From assembly GCA_904063045.1 (NCBI GenBank), contig CAJFCJ010000174.1, forward strand, positions 1 through 23,611: a stretch of 23,611 bases of DNA. The letters run 5' to 3'. The position numbers and the translations under genes are program-made. The number at the start of each line of letters is the position of its first letter. Positions within the stretch are counted from its first letter, which is position 1. Shown here in pieces: positions 1 through 8,212 of this stretch. The notes below the pieces were generated by a model. That model saw nothing but the letters and a program-made list of their open reading frames with translations. It searched no databases and was not told the DNA's origin. The stretch comes from Dimorphilus gyrociliatus (taxonomy: Eukaryota > Annelida > Polychaeta > Dinophilidae).

Positions 1-450
1 ATTGTGGTTCCATTGGTCTAGGTGAGAAAACCTCTTTATCAATTTCTTTGCTCTATTAACAAGCTGAACCACACTTTTGCCATTCATTTGCTTTAAGTTA
101 ACCAATTTCTCTCGATACTCCAAAGGATCCAGATCAAATTCGTCATGGAGGACTTTCCATATTTCCTCTACAGTAGGCTCTCCTTCCAGAGCCAACACCA
201 AATCCTTTGCAGGACCAGTTAAATAATCTAAAAGATTTGCTTTCACAACATCTTCACCAACTCAACCATAAGCAAAACATGCCTGGATTAAAGTCTTCCT
301 TGAATTTTTGAACACTCCTTGCTTCCATCATACAACTTGAGAATAGTTCTTTGAGGGCGGTCCCAAGCAGCCCTTAATGCTTGAATTACTGTTGTGATTT
401 CAACATTTGGGTTCTGTGCTGGGTGATGTGTTCCATCTCCATGATCTGAA
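1..450 (-). pseudogene. Ty3/gypsy-type retrotransposon gag fragment, decayed
   Basis: Read on the minus strand, this encodes a capsid-like stretch with the sense LLDYLTGPAKDLVLALEGEP, then a segment matching 'EEIW..LHDEF.LDPLEYREKL', and ends off the window with 'LVNRAKKLIKRFSHLD'. That is the typical look of the capsid part of a gag polyprotein from an LTR retrotransposon. It is broken: an in-frame TGA lies at 262-264 (in 'AYG*VGED', where Trp would fit), and a one-base frame change is needed near 315-330 to join the N-terminal part ('ITTVIQALRAAWDRPQRTIL'). No start codon is visible, and the protein end and any zinc knuckle lie beyond base 1. It abuts GPCR coding sequence at about 450, so that junction is a rearrangement or insertion edge. 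The family call is by eye. Confidence 0.65.
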
Positions 451-1134
451 TTTTTTCATTAATATTCTCAATGACAAATTTACTTTTAATAACATTTGAA
501 AGATATTACGCAATTATGTCTGTCAACAAGAAAAAATTGGGAAAAAAGGCAGTAATACCATTGGCAATTGTCAATTTATTCATGTGTATTGGTTTAGCTG
601 TATTTCCTATAGTCTATTATAAAGTAATGTATATTTCTCCTTTTAGGGGTTGTTGATAAATTTTGGGGTTATTTTGAGGTCATGATTGTCTATTAACAAA
701 ATGTGGGCAAGGTCCAAGGTTGGACAAAGGTTAAGTAGGATATACACTACAAATCTATGGCAATTATTCAACAACCTCGACATTCTTGACATTTTACTCT
801 AATTTTATCTAAAAGTTATTCAATGCAGGAATATTTTTCTTCAAAAACAATTTGTTTTAAACTTTACATTAGAAGTGAAAACTCTGATGGATCTATATAT
901 TCATTACTCATATTTACATTGCCAAATTTAATAATAATGTTAATTGTTTCAATTCTCTATTTTAGAATTATCATAAAAGTAAGAAAAACTGAAAAAATTT
1001 TCAAACACTTTAAAAATTCCAGTAAAGCTATATCAGTTGTAATCTATTTGATAATTATCACTAATTTCTTGTCTTGGTGTTCAATTCTTATTTTGGGTTA
1101 CTATTTCATTTTTTCACTTTTTCTAGACTGTTGA
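450..1134 (+). pseudogene. LGR/relaxin-receptor-like GPCR fragment (TM3 to TM6)
   Basis: Two exons join in phase 0: 450-623 and 829-1134, separated by a 205-nt GT-AG intron (624-828). Exon 1 gives TM3 with an ERY motif ('LLLITFERYYAIM'), intracellular loop 2, and TM4 ending 'VFPIVYYK'. Exon 2 gives extracellular loop 2 ('TICFKLYIRSENSDG'), TM5 ('SLLIFTLPNLIIMLIVSILY'), a short basic loop 3, and TM6 ('FLSWCSILILGYYF'). The loop-2 pattern of C-F-x-L followed by SIYS, and the TM6 pattern, resemble the leucine-rich-repeat GPCRs (LGR/RXFP group). The ectodomain, TM1, TM2 and TM7 are missing: the 5' side runs straight into gag sequence and the 3' side stops 25 bases before a MULE end. I judge it a truncated remnant. 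The ATG at 471 lies inside TM3 and is not a real start. Confidence 0.6.
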
Positions 1135-1159
1135 TAAACACTTTGGGCTAAGGAATTAT

Positions 1160-1175
1160 GGAGAAAACGTCCACT
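1160..1175 (+). repeat. Left terminal inverted repeat of the MULE
   Basis: This 16-base unit GGAGAAAACGTCCACT is repeated exactly, inverted, at 5691-5706. The same unit with small changes is tandemly repeated at 23376-23512. Confidence 0.6.
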
Positions 1176-2761
1176 ACATGAAGAAAATATTAAAAAATAC
1201 TTTTTCAAATTTAAATTATTATTGATTTTGAGATATATCCAATACATTCCCATAATGCAATCACTTTTGGTAGCCATCTTGAAATCCAGACAGGAAACTG
1301 TGCTGGGATCTTCTATGTTTTTCATGGAAAGTGAATATTGTGTACATTTCATCTACAATTTTTCAGAATTTTTTACACTTTGAAATTTATTTCACTATTG
1401 AAAACCATCAGACAAAACACAAACTTTAGAATTGATATCAGTAAGTTATAGAATATTGTGTTGAAATGATTTATTTCTAAATTAGCTTTATTTTTATAGC
1501 AGCCATTTTGTTTATCATTATTGTTAATTGTTTAATTTTTAAATTTAAACAGCTGGTCATTAAAAGAGATTCCAAATTGAACATGGCACCAATTTGTTAC
1601 ATTTGTGAAGACAGAATATATGGAAGACAGAATCATGAGAAATGTCAGCTTTGCTGTCATTTATTTAAAATACACAAGAAATGTTTGGAATATAAAGGTT
1701 TGTTTAAGTTTTTTGTCACTATCCTTACAAATATGCTTTTATGTTTTTTCACAGATCAATCATTTTATTGTAACATTTACTGTGACATATCAATGAAGAA
1801 ATGCATTGTTACACTGTCAAGGCTACCTTCTAGTGCATCTGTTAATGAAGAAATAAGTCAAACACCAAATTTTCATACAGTAAATAATAGAAATGAGCAA
1901 ACTATTGTTTGTGAAAATCATTGTGGAAATTCAAGTGGAAATGATACAAATGGTAGTATTATGGAATCAAACAATGTTTTAGTTGAAGATCTTCCAGCTC
2001 CACATAATAATATGATGGAAGTTTCATTTAAAGTTTCTCCAAAATCAGATTGTGAGAAAGAAAGTTATTCATTAAAATCTTAAAGGGAATGAGCCAGAAA
2101 GGAAAAGATTTGCTACTTTTCAACAATTTCTGCTACAATATTAAAGAAAAAAGAAACAAGACAACATTCTGGATATGCAGTGTTAAGAACAAAAGAAACA
2201 AATGTTCAGCAACAGTTAGTCAGCATGGGAACAGTTTTTATCCTGGAAAGTTATCCCATTCTCATGAAAGAGTACCTGATCTGGAAAAAAAATAATGATT
2301 AGGAATGAACTAAAAAATGCTTATAATAAAGATATCAGTAGTTCAGGAAAATGTTTAGCTGAAGATGTTCTGGTAAAATATTGTAGTTCTAGTGAAGTTA
2401 CTCCATCTCTAGATAATTGTACAAGACTGGCAAACTGGACAAGAAAGAAGTTTAGACCAGCTGAACCTCAAAGTATTCACTTCAACTTGGCTAAAACTTT
2501 TATTCCTGATGATTTTTTACAAATGGATATACAAATGGAGAATGATAGAATACTAATATTTTCAACTACAAAGCAAATTGAATTATTATCTAAAGGCAAA
2601 ATATGGTTTATGGATGGCACATTTAAATGTGTGAAAGACCCTTTTTATCAATTTTTTTCTATTCCTGGTGTACTGCTCTTGCTGGAAAAATCTATGCGTT
2701 TGCAAGTTATAACAATACTGGTTCTACTTGAACCTTTAAACAAATGTTTAAATTAAAACGG

Positions 2762-2767
2762 TTTATT
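2762..2767 (-). terminator. Polyadenylation signal of the solo LTR
   Basis: AATAAA on the minus strand, followed by about 90 bases to the LTR edge. The same signal is kept in the LTR fragment near 7195. Confidence 0.5.
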
Positions 2768-2969
2768 CGCAATAATAATACTTAAGCAAGTAACAATATG
2801 AGAGTTCGATAGCAGAGTAGATAGTTTGTAAAAGCAGGTTGCCAAATTACCAAACTGTCTTCTAATGTTGAGGAGTAGATGGATGGTTCCAGTGGAGGTT
2901 GTTTCCAGATGATTTTCCCAGGTCCTTGGGTCCAGATGGAAGCTGCAGGCCAAATGAGAATAGTGAGGA

Positions 2970-2977
2970 TTTATATA
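2970..2977 (-). promoter_or_regulatory. TATA box of the solo LTR
   Basis: TATATAAA on the minus strand, about 200 bases upstream of the AATAAA signal. This spacing fits a U3-R boundary. It marks the transcription direction of the lost retrotransposon. Confidence 0.5.
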
Positions 2978-3084
2978 CTTTGAGGTTTGCCTCTGACATC
3001 CAATCATCACTTTACATTTGCCGAAATGTGTAGTTCATATTTATGTTTAGTAAGAGGATGTTACAAGGTTGAACATTTAGGAAG

Positions 3085-3156
3085 GTTAATTGAATTATAA
3101 CTTGGCCACACCCTAGGCAAGTTAATTAAATTATAACTTGGCCAAACCTTTATTGA
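3085..3156. repeat. 36-bp tandem duplication inside the LTR U3
   Basis: Two adjacent copies start at 3085 and 3121. They share GTTAATT, then AATTATAACTTGGCCA, with a few mismatches. Direct repeats in U3 commonly hold enhancer sites; that role is an inference here. Confidence 0.6.
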
Positions 3157-3287
3157 TAATTAAAGATAAGCCTTCAAGCTGACTAATCAGACTTATGTTT
3201 GGCCAATGTTATAGCATTTTCTTGCATAGGTTTTAAGATGTACATGTATAAGTTGCATCAAATAATAGAGTTCAAGCATGTAAAATA

Positions 3288-3319
3288 TTAGGTACGAATG
3301 AAAAGTTTCAGTCACTGTG
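3288..3319. repeat. Mariner terminal inverted repeat, 3' end of the gene side
   Basis: This 32-base end is the exact inverse of 4584-4615 and directly follows TA at 3286-3287. It is a transposase binding and cleavage site by family knowledge. Confidence 0.9.
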
Positions 3320-3411
3320 TGTTTTTTGTTAGAAATATTTGATGAATGTGGTTAATTTTTGTGTATGTTAAAGCCTAAAGTATACGCTACAAATATTGAT
3401 AATTTAATTTT

Positions 3412-4443
3412 TCAATAGTCCCCTCCTTTTTCTATACAAGCCTGCCATTTGCTAGGAAGTAGAGTGATGCCGTTCGGGTAAAATGAGGTTGGCTTTCTCC
3501 TCAGAAAATCTTTGACATCTGTCTTCAATTCCTCCAAATTGTCATAATGGGATCCTCTGATATGGTCCTTCAATCTCCCAAAAAGATAATAGTCAGAGGG
3601 AGCCAAATCAGGACTGTAGGCTGGGTGAGGGCATAATGACCACCCTTGATCTCTTATGAAATCTGTTGTGTAGAGACTTGTATGCGGTCTTGCATTATCA
3701 TGCTGTAGTATCATTTGTTTTCCAGGTCTAATTCTATGCAACCTCTTCCTTAGTCTCTTTAGGGTCTCAACATATTGTATTGAGTTGACTACTTCTCCAT
3801 ACTCCATGAATTCAATGTGGACTAAACCAGAATAGTCCCAAAAAACTGAGCACATCAGTTTTTCTGCTGACTTGGCCATTCTAAGCTTCTTGTCAGGTGG
3901 AGATGATGTGTGTTTATAAGTCAAAGAAGACCTTTTAGATTGTGGATCATAGAGGTGTACCCAGGTTTCATCTCCAGTCACAATTTTTTCTAAAAAGTCT
4001 CTTCCTTCTGCCATGTATCTTTCAAGTAGCTCCATACAATGACTCACCCTCACCTGCTTCTGGTCCAGATTGAGAGCATAAGGAATCCATTTTGCACAGA
4101 TCTTTCTGTATCCTAGCTCCTTTATAATTTTCCCTACAGTCTGTTGACAAATTTCTATTTGTTGGGTGATTGCTCTCTGAGAAATGGTCCGATCTTCTCT
4201 GATAAGCCTGTCAATTTCTTCTCTATTCTGACCTGTTACAGCTGTGCTTGGACGACCAGATCTTGCCAAATCTTCAAAATTTTTTCTTCCTTTTTTTATG
4301 TCAGATACCCACCTCCTTATTGAACTTTCACTCAGAGTTTCATCCCCACAAAAGCTTTTTAACCGCTTATAAATTTGGCTCGCAGACACCTTCTCATGCA
4401 CTAAAAATGCTATGATTGGTCGTTGATCGGAACATGTGCACAT
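3412..4443 (-). CDS. Mariner transposase, DD34D, full length
   Basis: This 343-residue protein has the usual mariner length with no break. It cuts the element out at its inverted repeats and pastes it into TA sites in the nucleus. Residues 1-115 form the paired helix-turn-helix DNA-binding region, with an AT-hook-like 'RSGRPS' (61-66) and the linker motif 'WIPYALN' (119-125). The catalytic triad is D158 in 'TGDETW', D249 in 'HDNARPH' and D284 in 'SPDLAPSD'. The gap of 34 residues between the last two defines DD34D mariners. The protein ends 'SKWQACIEKGGDY' and stops with TGA. The ATG at 4443 is the first in frame and gives a normal N-terminus. The gene lies 124 bases from one inverted repeat and 140 from the other. 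All key residues are present, so it could be active; activity is not shown by sequence alone. Confidence 0.95.
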   Translation of the reverse strand: MCTCSDQRPIIAFLVHEKVSASQIYKRLKSFCGDETLSESSIRRWVSDIKKGRKNFEDLARSGRPSTAVTGQNREEIDRLIREDRTISQRAITQQIEICQQTVGKIIKELGYRKICAKWIPYALNLDQKQVRVSHCMELLERYMAEGRDFLEKIVTGDETWVHLYDPQSKRSSLTYKHTSSPPDKKLRMAKSAEKLMCSVFWDYSGLVHIEFMEYGEVVNSIQYVETLKRLRKRLHRIRPGKQMILQHDNARPHTSLYTTDFIRDQGWSLCPHPAYSPDLAPSDYYLFGRLKDHIRGSHYDNLEELKTDVKDFLRRKPTSFYPNGITLLPSKWQACIEKGGDY

Positions 4444-4583
4444 GACTTGCAGCTGCTTATACCAAAATAAATTTGTAATGCCTCAACAGAATCGAATGAA
4501 AGTTTGCACAGTGAAAGTTTACTAATTTCCTAAGATTATTGGAAAGTATCAATGATATTAGTTAAGCTGTTTTAAAATTACAG

Positions 4584-4615
4584 CACAGTGACTGAAACTT
4601 TTCATTCGTACCTAA
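4584..4615. repeat. Mariner terminal inverted repeat, 5' end of the gene side
   Basis: This is the exact inverse of 3288-3319 and is followed by TA at 4616-4617. It lies about 140 bases upstream of the transposase start codon. Confidence 0.9.
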
Positions 4616-5674
4616 TATAACCAAAGTTGTACACTGGATTTATAAAAAAAACAGAGAAATAAAACAAATTCCAATGGCTTTTGCTTTTATGGGATCCAAG
4701 AGAAAGACAGCCTACAAGAAATTATTTAAGGTACAATAATTTTGCATTTTAAATTGAATAATCTAATTTGTTAAATTAACAGGCAATACAAGATTTAACA
4801 AATGGGCATAGCCCCAAAAAGTTGTTGTAGACTTTGAAAAAGCTATTTGGAAAGCACTATCATTCACTTATCCTGAAGCAAACATTAAAGGATGTGTTTT
4901 TCACTGGACACAGTCAATATACAGAAAGATTCAAGTAATACTGTAATTTAGCATTTGAGCTCTAGATAGAACTGACATATTTATTTCCAGGAATTAGGAT
5001 TATGTAAGATGTACAAGGAGAAAAAACTGAATATAGAATCATGAAGAAATTAATGGCATTACCATTCCTGCCCTCTGATCTGATAGAACCAACATTTAAG
5101 ACTATTAAAGAAATAAGTCCTATTGAAATGAAGTCTCTATTGGAGTATGTTGAGACACAATGGATAAATGGATTTTATAAACCAGAGGTATGGTCTGTAT
5201 ATAGCGAGGCGATAAGGACAAATAATGATCTTGAAGGCTGGCATCACAGGCTTAACAGGAGTCTTTGCTCTAACACTGAATTCTATTTGCTTTTAGATGA
5301 ACTGAAAAGAGAAGCTGATCTGATAAAGCTATATAAAAAATTACTGAGTGAAAAGAAAATTTGTAGACAGCAAAGAAAAGCATATCAGAATATTCAAAGT
5401 AAAATATTCAGCTTATGGGAACAATTTGAAATTACCTCAATTACCTCCCTGGACTTACTTGATAAAGCTTCTGACATTTATTTACCAGTTTAAAATACCT
5501 TTATTCTTTAATGTTGTTACACTGTTGTCAATCATTCTTGTTATAATGCTTTTTTTTACTTAATCAATATATTAATATTTAAATATTTGTAATTCTTGTT
5601 ATTCATTTTTTCCTGTCAAATTGCTCTAAAAACTCCATCTATCAAATATCTTATATCTTACTTTGAAGTTCTAT

Positions 5675-5706
5675 AGTGGAGGTTTTCTCCAGTGGACGTT
5701 TTCTCC
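5675..5706 (-). repeat. Right terminal repeats of the MULE, two tandem 16-bp units
   Basis: Inverse copies of GGAGAAAACGTCCACT: 5691-5706 is exact and 5675-5690 has one change. Together with 1160-1175 they mark the outer limits of the MULE. Confidence 0.6.
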
Positions 5707-5707
5707 T

Positions 5708-5967
5708 GTACCCATGGAAAGGATACCAAGCTTTAAATGGAATGGACCATATAAGATAACAGCGGAAGATGCAACCAAATGTTTGTATGAAGTGGAACTG
5801 GAAGATGGCAAAAGAAAATATTATCATGCAACAAGATTAAGATTGGCTAATAACCAAGCAAGAGATGAGACAGTCAATCATGTTGATACAGAAAATAAAA
5901 GAAAACCATCAAGGTTATTTCCAATTAGAGAGATAATACCTCTTATTGTGTACTTCAGTTCGATATA
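5708..5967 (+). pseudogene. Gypsy-type integrase C-terminus
   Basis: The peptide contains 'FKWNGPYKITAEDATKCLY', then 'EVELEDGKRKYYHATRLRLA', and ends 'RKPSRLFPIREIIPLIVYFSSI'. The pattern W-x-GPY-x-I, Y-x-V-x-L-x-x-G and H-x-x-R-L-R is the SH3-like/GPY-F module at the end of Ty3/gypsy integrases. No catalytic core, reverse transcriptase or protease lies upstream, because the MULE end directly precedes it. It is thus only the last part of a pol gene. Its strand is opposite to the gag piece at 1-450, so the two do not form one simple element. Confidence 0.6.
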
Positions 5968-5968
5968 G

Positions 5969-6746
5969 ATGCTCTGTTAGAAAACCATAGACTTAATTGA
6001 ACACTATTTAATATGAATACTTAACAATAGCATTGTGCACTGGGTATGCACAATTCTATTATACATATATGCCGCGATGCAGCCACCAGCTAAAGAGTAT
6101 CAAAAGGTCAAACTAAACTATTATTGACTTTTGGACCAGTTCAAATTTCTCACTTTCAATGTCAACCATTGAATTGAATCTTACCAAAATTGTTACATCT
6201 TACGAAAGAAGCTGACCATCTAAATTTATCTGACCTAATTACTCAGGATGAATGAAATCAATTAAAGGTGGAACCATTTTTAGAACTTTCAATTGTGTTA
6301 AAATGTTACTTTGCATTGTTCAAACTTTGAAATTGTGAACTGTTAAACTCTTAGGCAAGTATATAAACCCTTAGAATTTAACAGTTGTTAGCTCAGTTTC
6401 CTAACCGCTTGCTTAGAGATAAAAGCTCAGAATATTCAATACATATCTTATTTGGAAAATACTGCCTTTTTGTTGAAAGTTTGTTATAAAACTTTGGATG
6501 AATATCATTCATTTGTTGATACTTGTGCACGAACTTGAGGTTCTATTTGGACAAGTACTTTGCCATAATATTAATCATTTGGGACAAGAACGAAATTCCT
6601 ACGATCACGATACAACAAAGTACAAATTGATTAGATAAAATATACCTTGAAAACAACTTTTCTACAACCTGAATGATAGTAAAAGGTCTTAACAATATCT
6701 ATAGTAATAATGAATGTCAGCTGTCTGTCTGATTAAAATCATAGAA
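5969..6746. other. Non-coding stretch after the integrase end; possible LTR
   Basis: No convincing reading frame. A TATA-like 'GTATATAAACCC' near 6360 followed by 'GATAAAAGCTC' near 6418 could belong to the 3' LTR of the gypsy remnant, but I cannot fix TG...CA limits or a target duplication. Confidence 0.25.
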
Positions 6747-6757
6747 CCTGTTTTTAC

Positions 6758-6962
6758 GGATGTGGTAGAAAACGGCCATAAATCTATGGTTTTACCCTAA
6801 CCCTAACCCAGCCCTTGTTTTTGCCTAACCTTTTTGAATAGCCCTAACCCTTAGATGGGACTCTCCTGAGAACATATCAACAGTTATCTCATTCCTCCTA
6901 ACCATTTCCCAGGCTGAAATCTAACTTTCAAATATTTCATTTATGGCTGTTTTCGACCGGTC
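6758..6962. mobile_element. 205-bp MITE-like element with telomere-like repeats inside
   Basis: The same 11 bases, CCTGTTTTTAC, lie on both sides (6747-6757 and 6963-6973) and look like a target-site duplication. The inner ends form an imperfect inverted repeat: GGTAGAAAACGGCCATAAAT on the left against GGTCGAAAACAGCCATAAAT as the inverse of the right end. No coding capacity. A duplication of 9-11 bp is a mark of Mutator-type elements, and the end AGAAAACG is also seen in the MULE ends here, so it may be a short non-autonomous MULE relative. The interior holds CCCTAACCCTAACCC near 6796 and further CCCTAACCC near 6842. Confidence 0.6.
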
Positions 6963-7138
6963 CCTGTTTTTACTATGCTGAAAATTCATACTAAACTCTT
7001 TGAAAAGTATTCTATAGCAGAAAATACTTATTTTTTATGTTCATTGAAATTGAAATGATATAGAACAGACGTTTTAATGTTTTTTCCACTTTTAAATATT
7101 CAGAAATTTTTCTACTTTTGATAGAAATACCAATTATT

Positions 7139-7237
7139 AACCACAATCTACTACTGAGCTTTCATATTGTTACTTGCTTAAATATTTTATTTCAAATAAA
7201 CCATTTAAGTTTAAACAATTTGTTTTCTTTTAAACAA
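7139..7237 (+). mobile_element. LTR fragment (R-U5 part) related to the solo LTR
   Basis: It shares with the inverse of 2740-2830 a near-identical run including 'CATATTGTTACTTGCTTAA', then 'AATAAACC' and 'TTTAAAC'. Only the R/U5 side is present, in the orientation opposite to the copy at 2669-4633. Confidence 0.65.
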
Positions 7238-8100
7238 AAAGCAATTTGAACAAAAACAAGGATCTGAAGGACTTCCACAAAAAAATTTAACTAATCTTTT
7301 CGGGAATAGAATTCATCATAATATACAACTGTTCAAAAGATGAAGTTTTGGGACATTTCAGTCCATTGTAAAGTATGGGATATCCAAGAATTTGTGGCTC
7401 ACAAAGATAATCTTAGTGCCAACTAATTGCTAAATATGAGAATTAGAATTGATAATTTTTTCAATGATTATGTTTATTCCTTTAAAATATAAAAACAATT
7501 TAAAAACAATAGTAAGAAGTAATATGTTTGAGGTATTTTTTTTTTCTAAAAAATGTGATACAAGTAAGTTGATTATATAATAATAATGGCAACAGAAAAT
7601 GTGTCTAAAGCTGACAGAAGACATTCCCACATCACAGAAACTGTTGCCACATGAACAGAAAGTATAAAGTAAAGTGAACAATGATTCTATTAACTTTCAC
7701 GAAGCACTACCCACAAAATTCTCAAATAGAAAACATTAAACATTTTTAAATTCCAGTGTTCATAATTTTATATTGAAATGAGTTAATAGATTCAATACAA
7801 AACCCCATTTTGTATTCCACTCCCACACGAAAGAAAAAGATGAATAGGTGCATAAGAATATCTTCAAGAAATTATTTGGCCTATAGGCAGCTTTTCTTCA
7901 ATTCAAAGTGTTTTGTATAGGGAAGAGCTTCTCTTTAGAGAATAAATTCAAAAGATATCTAAGTGTTTTTGAATTTAGATCATGGGAAAATTCAAGTGTA
8001 GAAAAAATGGTAATAAATTAAATGCTGAGCCTATTTTTCAAATGTCATCCTCCATTCAAGCTGTTAGTTGTATCAATAAAGAATCTTTCTTAGATTCATA
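7238..8100. other. Non-coding AT-rich stretch
   Basis: I see no gene, repeat pair or RNA gene here. A minus-strand open frame at 7430-7681 has no recognisable domain and no gene-like signals. Confidence 0.4.
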
Positions 8101-8120
8101 GTAATGTAAGCTTGGAAAGG

Positions 8121-8143
8121 CCAATGAAAGACAGGGATAAATA
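8121..8143 (+). promoter_or_regulatory. CCAAT and TATA boxes upstream of the ITIH-like gene
   Basis: CCAAT at 8121-8125 and ATAAATA at 8137-8143 lie about 70 bases before the ATG at 8213. A start of transcription near 8165-8170 would leave a short 5' leader. The match is by eye. Confidence 0.45.
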
Positions 8144-8212
8144 GAGGGATCTATAACATTTATAGTTAAATTTCATTTCAACAGCATAGCACAAGAATTG
8201 AAGCAATAAAAC

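Larger units (their letters stand above)
3288..4615 (-). mobile_element. Complete mariner transposon (1328 bp)
   Basis: The ends are 32-bp inverted repeats with no mismatch (3288-3319 and 4584-4615), starting TTAGGTACGAATGAAAAG. They are flanked by the TA target duplication typical of Tc1/mariner elements (3286-3287 and 4616-4617). The length and single intact gene on the minus strand are standard for mariner. It sits inside the solo LTR, which itself sits inside a MULE, so it is the youngest of the three. Its base composition is richer in GC than its surroundings (about 40% against about 30% by eye), which would fit a recent arrival by horizontal transfer. Confidence 0.95.
2669..4633 (-). 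mobile_element. Solo LTR of a retrotransposon, inserted in the MULE and split by a mariner
   Basis: The ends are TGTACTG (2669) and GTTGTACA (4633), forming the TG...CA boundary with extended TGTAC/GTACA symmetry. They are flanked by a 4-bp duplication, CTGG, at 2665-2668 and 4634-4637. Subtracting the mariner and its duplicated TA leaves about 635 bp. Read on the minus strand it has a TATA box (2970-2977), a polyadenylation signal AATAAA (2762-2767) and a U5-like tail, as an LTR should. No internal retrotransposon genes remain, so it is a solo LTR from homologous recombination. Two relatives lie at 7139-7237 and about 11890-12160. Reading frames within it are not genes. Class is not certain; gypsy is likeliest. 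Confidence 0.8.
1583..5493 (+). pseudogene. MULE transposase gene (Cys-rich finger, FLYWCH, MULE catalytic core), interrupted
   Basis: The start 'MAPICYICEDR' opens a Cys/His-rich finger (CxxC, CxxCC, HxxC) in exon 1583-1697. A 57-nt intron (1698-1754) follows, then a Ser/Asn-rich linker. An FLYWCH finger follows at about 2090-2280 ('FNNFCYNI', 'FWIC', 'NKCSATV', 'SHSHE'). The core begins at about 2300, with the first catalytic Asp in 'WFMDGTFKCV' (near 2610), the second in 'VVVDFEKAIWKAL' (near 4830), a CxxH zinc motif 'GCVFHWTQSIY', and the likely third acid in 'NDLEGWHHRLNR' (near 5230). Introns are at 4731-4782 and 4935-4990. Lesions are single-base shifts near 2080, in the A-run at 2289-2296, near 4820 and in the A-run near 5020, plus the LTR insertion at 2669. 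Removing that insertion restores the frame across the join ('SIPG' to 'FIKKN'). It no longer encodes an active enzyme. Confidence 0.75.
1160..5706 (+). mobile_element. MULE (Mutator-like) DNA transposon, dead, with nested insertions
   Basis: The element is bounded by a 16-bp terminal repeat, GGAGAAAACGTCCACT at 1160-1175, and its exact inverse at 5691-5706. A second, one-mismatch inverse copy lies just inside the right end (5675-5690). Between the ends is a Mutator-like transposase gene with an FLYWCH finger. Its own length is about 2.6 kb once the 1.97-kb nested insertion (2669-4637) is removed. I could not find a matching 8-11 bp target duplication outside the repeats, so the exact ends are uncertain, or the flanks have been rearranged: gypsy sequence is on the right and GPCR sequence on the left. 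Similar repeat units recur at 11721, about 12331 and 23376-23512, which fits a repeat family in this genome. Confidence 0.65.

Noticed and set aside
624-646. A 23-nt mini-intron in the GPCR fragment (GTAATG to TTTTAG).
   Set aside because: It would lead into a non-receptor peptide and a stop, whereas the acceptor at 828 restores the receptor loop in phase 0.
2753-3010. A minus-strand open frame of 85 codons.
   Set aside because: It lies wholly in the solo LTR, across its TATA box and R region, and has no protein features.
1-5967. One full gypsy retrotransposon formed by gag at 1-450 and integrase at 5708-5967.
   Set aside because: The two pieces are on opposite strands and are separated by GPCR and MULE sequence, with no reverse transcriptase between.
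6796-6860. A chromosome end (telomere).
   Set aside because: The CCCTAA words are few, broken up and enclosed in a 205-bp element with unique sequence on both sides.
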